Origin: Thalassotalea crassostreae
Lineage (GTDB): Bacteria; Pseudomonadota; Gammaproteobacteria; Enterobacterales; Alteromonadaceae
Direction of reading: 5' to 3'
NCBI RefSeq assembly: GCF_001831495.1
Contig: NZ_CP017689.1
Span: forward strand, 3,720,001 to 3,784,000
Length of the DNA: 64,000 nt
Shown: in pieces, positions 61,530-64,000 of the stretch
Numbering within the stretch: the first letter of the stretch is position 1
How the letters are laid out: every line of letters starts with the position of its first letter
The notes under the pieces: generated by a model
Told to the model about the DNA's origin: nothing
The model's database searches: none
Seen by the model: the letters and a program-made list of their open reading frames with translations, nothing else
Position numbers and translations under genes: made by a program

Positions 61530-62738
61530 TTACAATGTTATGCCAAATACTGCAAAACCTACCACTAATAACACTATCGGTAATTTGAATAGCCTTAACA
61601 TCATAAAACCAATGATCACCGCCGCCATTTCGACGCCACTATGCACCGCATTAACAAAGACAGGTTGATACAATGCCGATAATAATAAACCCACTACTGC
61701 TGCATTTATACCCGTAACTGCGCCAGCAACAACAGGTTTTTTGGCTAAATTTACCCAAGATTTTTGGAACGCAAGTACCAACAAAAATCCCGGTAAAAAT
61801 ATTGCTAGCGTAGCTACTGTGGCAGCCAAAAATGCATGCTCAGGCATACTTTCAGCGCCTAAAAACGCGGCGACGGTAAACATAGGTCCGGGTACAGCTT
61901 GCGCCGCCGCATAGCCAAGCATAAATTGATCCGGTGCAACATTATTGCCGACTGTTTCTTGCAGTAATGGCAGCACCACATGACCACCGCCAAAGACCAA
62001 AGAACCGGCACTATAAAAGCTGGCGAATAATTCTCCCCACAGAGACTGGTTAGATATGACCGGTAGCAATAAAAATAACATCGCAAACAAACAAAGCGGG
62101 ACCATCTTAACTTTGCTTAGCTTTCTCGAATTGGACTTTATGTCAGAATTTTCAGCAAGATTAGAATTCGCTTCAGCAGTACTTTGAGAAGAAACTTCTT
62201 TGCAATAAATTACACCGACTATAGCGGCAAACACGAGTACTAACATTTGAGTCGTAATGCTAGGCATTACCATCAAAGTGGCGGCGCTAACAGTACAAAC
62301 TGCAGTGGTTATTTTGTCTTTGCAAAAAGAATTGAACATCGACAATGTAGCGTCAAGAACAACGACAACAGCCAGAATTTTTAAACCATGTATAACGCCG
62401 TCAAACCAAGCCGCTTGGTCTGACAAAGTTAATGCCGACAAAAAATAGAGCAATAAGAAAGATGGTAATGTAAATCCCAAAAAGGCCGCGATACCACCAG
62501 CTAAACCACCGCGTTGTACGCCAATGGCAAACCCAACTTGGCTCGAACCTGGGCCCGGTAAGAATTGACTCAAAGCAATGAGTTTTGCGTATTCTTGGTC
62601 GTTAATCCAATTAAGCTGCTCAACAAATAATTTTCGAAAATACCCCATATGGGCTGCGGGACCACCGAAACTAGCCAAGCCAAGTATCAAATAGCGCCAG
62701 AATATTTCGATAATGCCGCTGGATGTTTGATTGTTCAT
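61530..62738 (-). CDS. chrA: Chromate efflux transporter family protein
   Basis: A 402-residue CHR-family membrane protein with two homologous halves. The first has 'LGLASFGGPAAHMGYFRKLF' and 'ALSQFLPGPGSSQVGFAIG', the second 'GSLVFGGGHVVLPLL' and 'GYAAAQAVPGPMFTVAAFLG'; the paired FGG and PGP motifs are the family signature. A polar linker of about 45 residues joins them. CHR proteins export chromate, or in some cases sulfate-like anions; resistance here is inferred. No ChrB regulator is adjacent. Confidence 0.92.
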   Translation of the reverse strand: MNNQTSSGIIEIFWRYLILGLASFGGPAAHMGYFRKLFVEQLNWINDQEYAKLIALSQFLPGPGSSQVGFAIGVQRGGLAGGIAAFLGFTLPSFLLLYFLSALTLSDQAAWFDGVIHGLKILAVVVVLDATLSMFNSFCKDKITTAVCTVSAATLMVMPSITTQMLVLVFAAIVGVIYCKEVSSQSTAEANSNLAENSDIKSNSRKLSKVKMVPLCLFAMLFLLLPVISNQSLWGELFASFYSAGSLVFGGGHVVLPLLQETVGNNVAPDQFMLGYAAAQAVPGPMFTVAAFLGAESMPEHAFLAATVATLAIFLPGFLLVLAFQKSWVNLAKKPVVAGAVTGINAAVVGLLLSALYQPVFVNAVHSGVEMAAVIIGFMMLRLFKLPIVLLVVGFAVFGITL

Positions 62739-62804
62739 ATATGATGTTTAACAATTCACTATTATTTCTACAAATTACTGTCTTTGAAGCAGCTCTATTC
62801 CAAT

Positions 62805-63179
62805 TCAATCTAAAGCATAGTTCAATACGTATTGATGCTCGCCATCTTGCTGGATAATCTCCATTGATCCTGTAATATTTGCCAACTCACCTTGTCCTGA
62901 ACCGGCTAATATTTTGATATCTAGAGACATTGCCGCGCCATCCATAAAGCCGGTATGTATTAAAGTAAACGCACCATGTTTACCAGCAACGCTGCCACTA
63001 AATTCTTCAATTGCACAATAAGCTGCTGCGCCACCTTCAGTGCGCTTACTCAACATCTGGCCGCTGCCACTGCCTTGCATATCACCATGATATTTCTTTG
63101 ATATAAGCAATCTTCCTGCCGGTGCTTTTTCGTCAGTTTGTGGCTCAAGGTTTACATCAAATAGCCCAGATATTGTCAT
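62805..63179 (-). CDS. DUF3224 domain-containing protein
   Basis: A 124-residue small beta-barrel of the DUF3224 family: 'GRLLISKKYHGDMQGSGSGQ', 'AYCAIEEFSGSVAGKHGAF' and 'DIKILAGSGQGELANITGSM' are the typical strands. Its function is unknown; the fold resembles allene-oxide-cyclase-like barrels. The ATG at 63179 is chosen because GGGGAG lies eight bases upstream; a GTG 21 bases earlier would overlap that site. Confidence 0.9.
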   Translation of the reverse strand: MTISGLFDVNLEPQTDEKAPAGRLLISKKYHGDMQGSGSGQMLSKRTEGGAAAYCAIEEFSGSVAGKHGAFTLIHTGFMDGAAMSLDIKILAGSGQGELANITGSMEIIQQDGEHQYVLNYALD

Positions 63180-63307
63180 CGTACATACTCCCCAATTCAC
63201 CTACAATCGATTTTTACGGATGTCAAACTGCTTTGATATGTTGCCAAAACACTTAATAATAGGCGTAAAATTCACGAAAACAAACAACTTGATCTTCAAC
63301 CATTGTA

Positions 63308-63619
63308 TTAATGAAGTTTTGTTTTTGCTTCCAAAGCATAGCTTACATGATTGTTGATATTTTTTAATTTGATATCAATGCGAGCAAGTTCTTGCTTAAT
63401 CAAAGCATTCATTTTTACATCCCCACTCGATGAAACAAGTTTCTCTATCGATTCATCAGTATCAAAGGCACATAGTATTTGTAAGCTTTCGGGAAATTTC
63501 GAATAGTTTACCGTATGGGTTAACCATAAAAAGCCATCGATTTCTTTTAACGCCTGTTCACAAACTTGTGTTAGCGAAATGCGGATATTGTTCTCTATTT
63601 TTTTGTCTGTTTTTCGCAT
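63308..63619 (-). CDS. Conserved small protein of unknown function
   Basis: A 103-residue cytosolic protein beginning 'MRKTDKKIENNIRISLTQVC' with 'EIDGFLWLTHTVNYSKFPES' in the middle. Proteins of this type in gammaproteobacteria are sometimes labelled Fis-family regulators, but I see no Fis helix-turn-helix here, so I leave the function open. It stands alone. Confidence 0.75.
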   Translation of the reverse strand: MRKTDKKIENNIRISLTQVCEQALKEIDGFLWLTHTVNYSKFPESLQILCAFDTDESIEKLVSSSGDVKMNALIKQELARIDIKLKNINNHVSYALEAKTKLH

Positions 63620-63747
63620 ATTCAGCTTGTTATTGGGTGCTTTAAATTGATCAGTTTAGCTTAATTTCTAGTGACGTAATGACTTTATAACATTCTTCTA
63701 CACTTGTTTAATACCGAAAGCTAGTTTTTGCAGATTCAACATATTAT

Positions 63748-64000
63748 TCAACGCTTAACACTGCGACCAGACGTTTGGTATTTTAGCAAAAGAGCCTGCA
63801 TTTCTTTGACTCTTTCAGGATGTTTAGAAGCGACATTATGTTTTTGTTCAATATCTGTTCTTAAGTTAAATAGCTCAAAGCTTTTTGATGGTAGATTATA
63901 ACCATACTCTGTAAGATACCACTTAGGCTGGCGCTTATCTTTTTTACTATGATCGACAAGTACCCAATCTCCCACACGAATAGCATACTTGCCTTTGGAT
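63748..64000 (-). CDS. Sulfatase family protein, C-terminal part
   Basis: The frame is open through the right edge, so only the last ~84 residues are seen. 'KYAIRVGDWVLVDH' and 'SFELFNLRTDIEQKHNVASK' then 'HPERVKEMQALLLKYQTSGR' are the standard C-terminal end of type I arylsulfatases, where 'ELFNL-x-x-D-x-x-E-x-x-N' packs against the core. The catalytic Cys/Ser lies outside the window, so substrate and activity cannot be judged. Confidence 0.85.
   Translation of the reverse strand, partial: SKGKYAIRVGDWVLVDHSKKDKRQPKWYLTEYGYNLPSKSFELFNLRTDIEQKHNVASKHPERVKEMQALLLKYQTSGRSVKR

Overview
This window looks like the chromosome of a marine gammaproteobacterium of the Alteromonadales, most likely Colwelliaceae or a close relative (Colwellia/Thalassotalea type). 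The evidence is the AT-rich base composition, the gene families and their arrangement: acs next to an actP-like symporter and CrbS/CrbR, hpd-fah with a divergent MarR gene, polA-engB, yihI-hemN and pstSCAB-phoU. This is inferred from protein recognition alone; no database was searched.

Layout. 1-5.0 kb: end of a YdgA-like gene, a tyrosine-catabolism operon (hpd, VOC enzyme, fumarylacetoacetate hydrolase) with a divergent MarR regulator and a perfect 18-bp palindrome between them, then an aldo/keto reductase. 5-13.7 kb: glutamate-synthase-like flavoprotein, a 1035-residue lipoprotein, a peroxiredoxin-ferritin-flavoprotein operon, a NYN protein and a PepSY-type membrane protein. 13.7-18.7 kb: prlC, a 3-methyladenine-glycosylase-like gene and rsmJ, split by a complete IS10-like element with a 9-bp target duplication. 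19-26 kb: gor and the pst-phoU phosphate operon with a four-repeat Pho box. 26.5-32 kb: polA, an intergenic region with an sRNA candidate and repeats, engB, and a four-heme cytochrome c. 32-38.5 kb: a LacI-family pseudogene, a three-gene operon, a licD-family gene, and tRNA-His followed by a tandem array of tRNA-His 3' halves. 38.8-44.2 kb: diguanylate cyclase, DUF1285, hemN, a DksA-like zinc finger, DUF2489, yihI. 45-58.4 kb: porin and an acetate-use block (acs, exonuclease, DUF294 protein, DUF4212/symporter pair, crbS, crbR). 58.4-64 kb: 140-bp tandem repeats, an S9 peptidase, a ChrA transporter, DUF3224, a small conserved protein and the end of a sulfatase.

The most interesting locus is 32668-37039. 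Its three overlapping genes match, in type and number, the three Campylobacter jejuni enzymes that make cytidine diphosphoramidate: glutamine kinase Cj1418, gamma-glutamyl-CDP-amidate hydrolase Cj1417 and phosphoglutamine cytidylyltransferase Cj1416. The kinase homologue carries an extra N-terminal domain resembling a degenerate copy of the cytidylyltransferase, and a LicD-family phosphotransferase gene lies next door. I infer a surface phosphoramidate (or related phospho-) modification outside Campylobacter, possibly on an acquired islet beside tRNA-His.

Other structure worth attention: palindromic elements with a CATGGATG/CATCCATG core that sit directly after terminator T-runs at three places; a GACTTTAG-type motif shared by the acs, symporter and crbR upstream regions, a candidate CrbR site; and two consensus DnaA boxes in front of polA.
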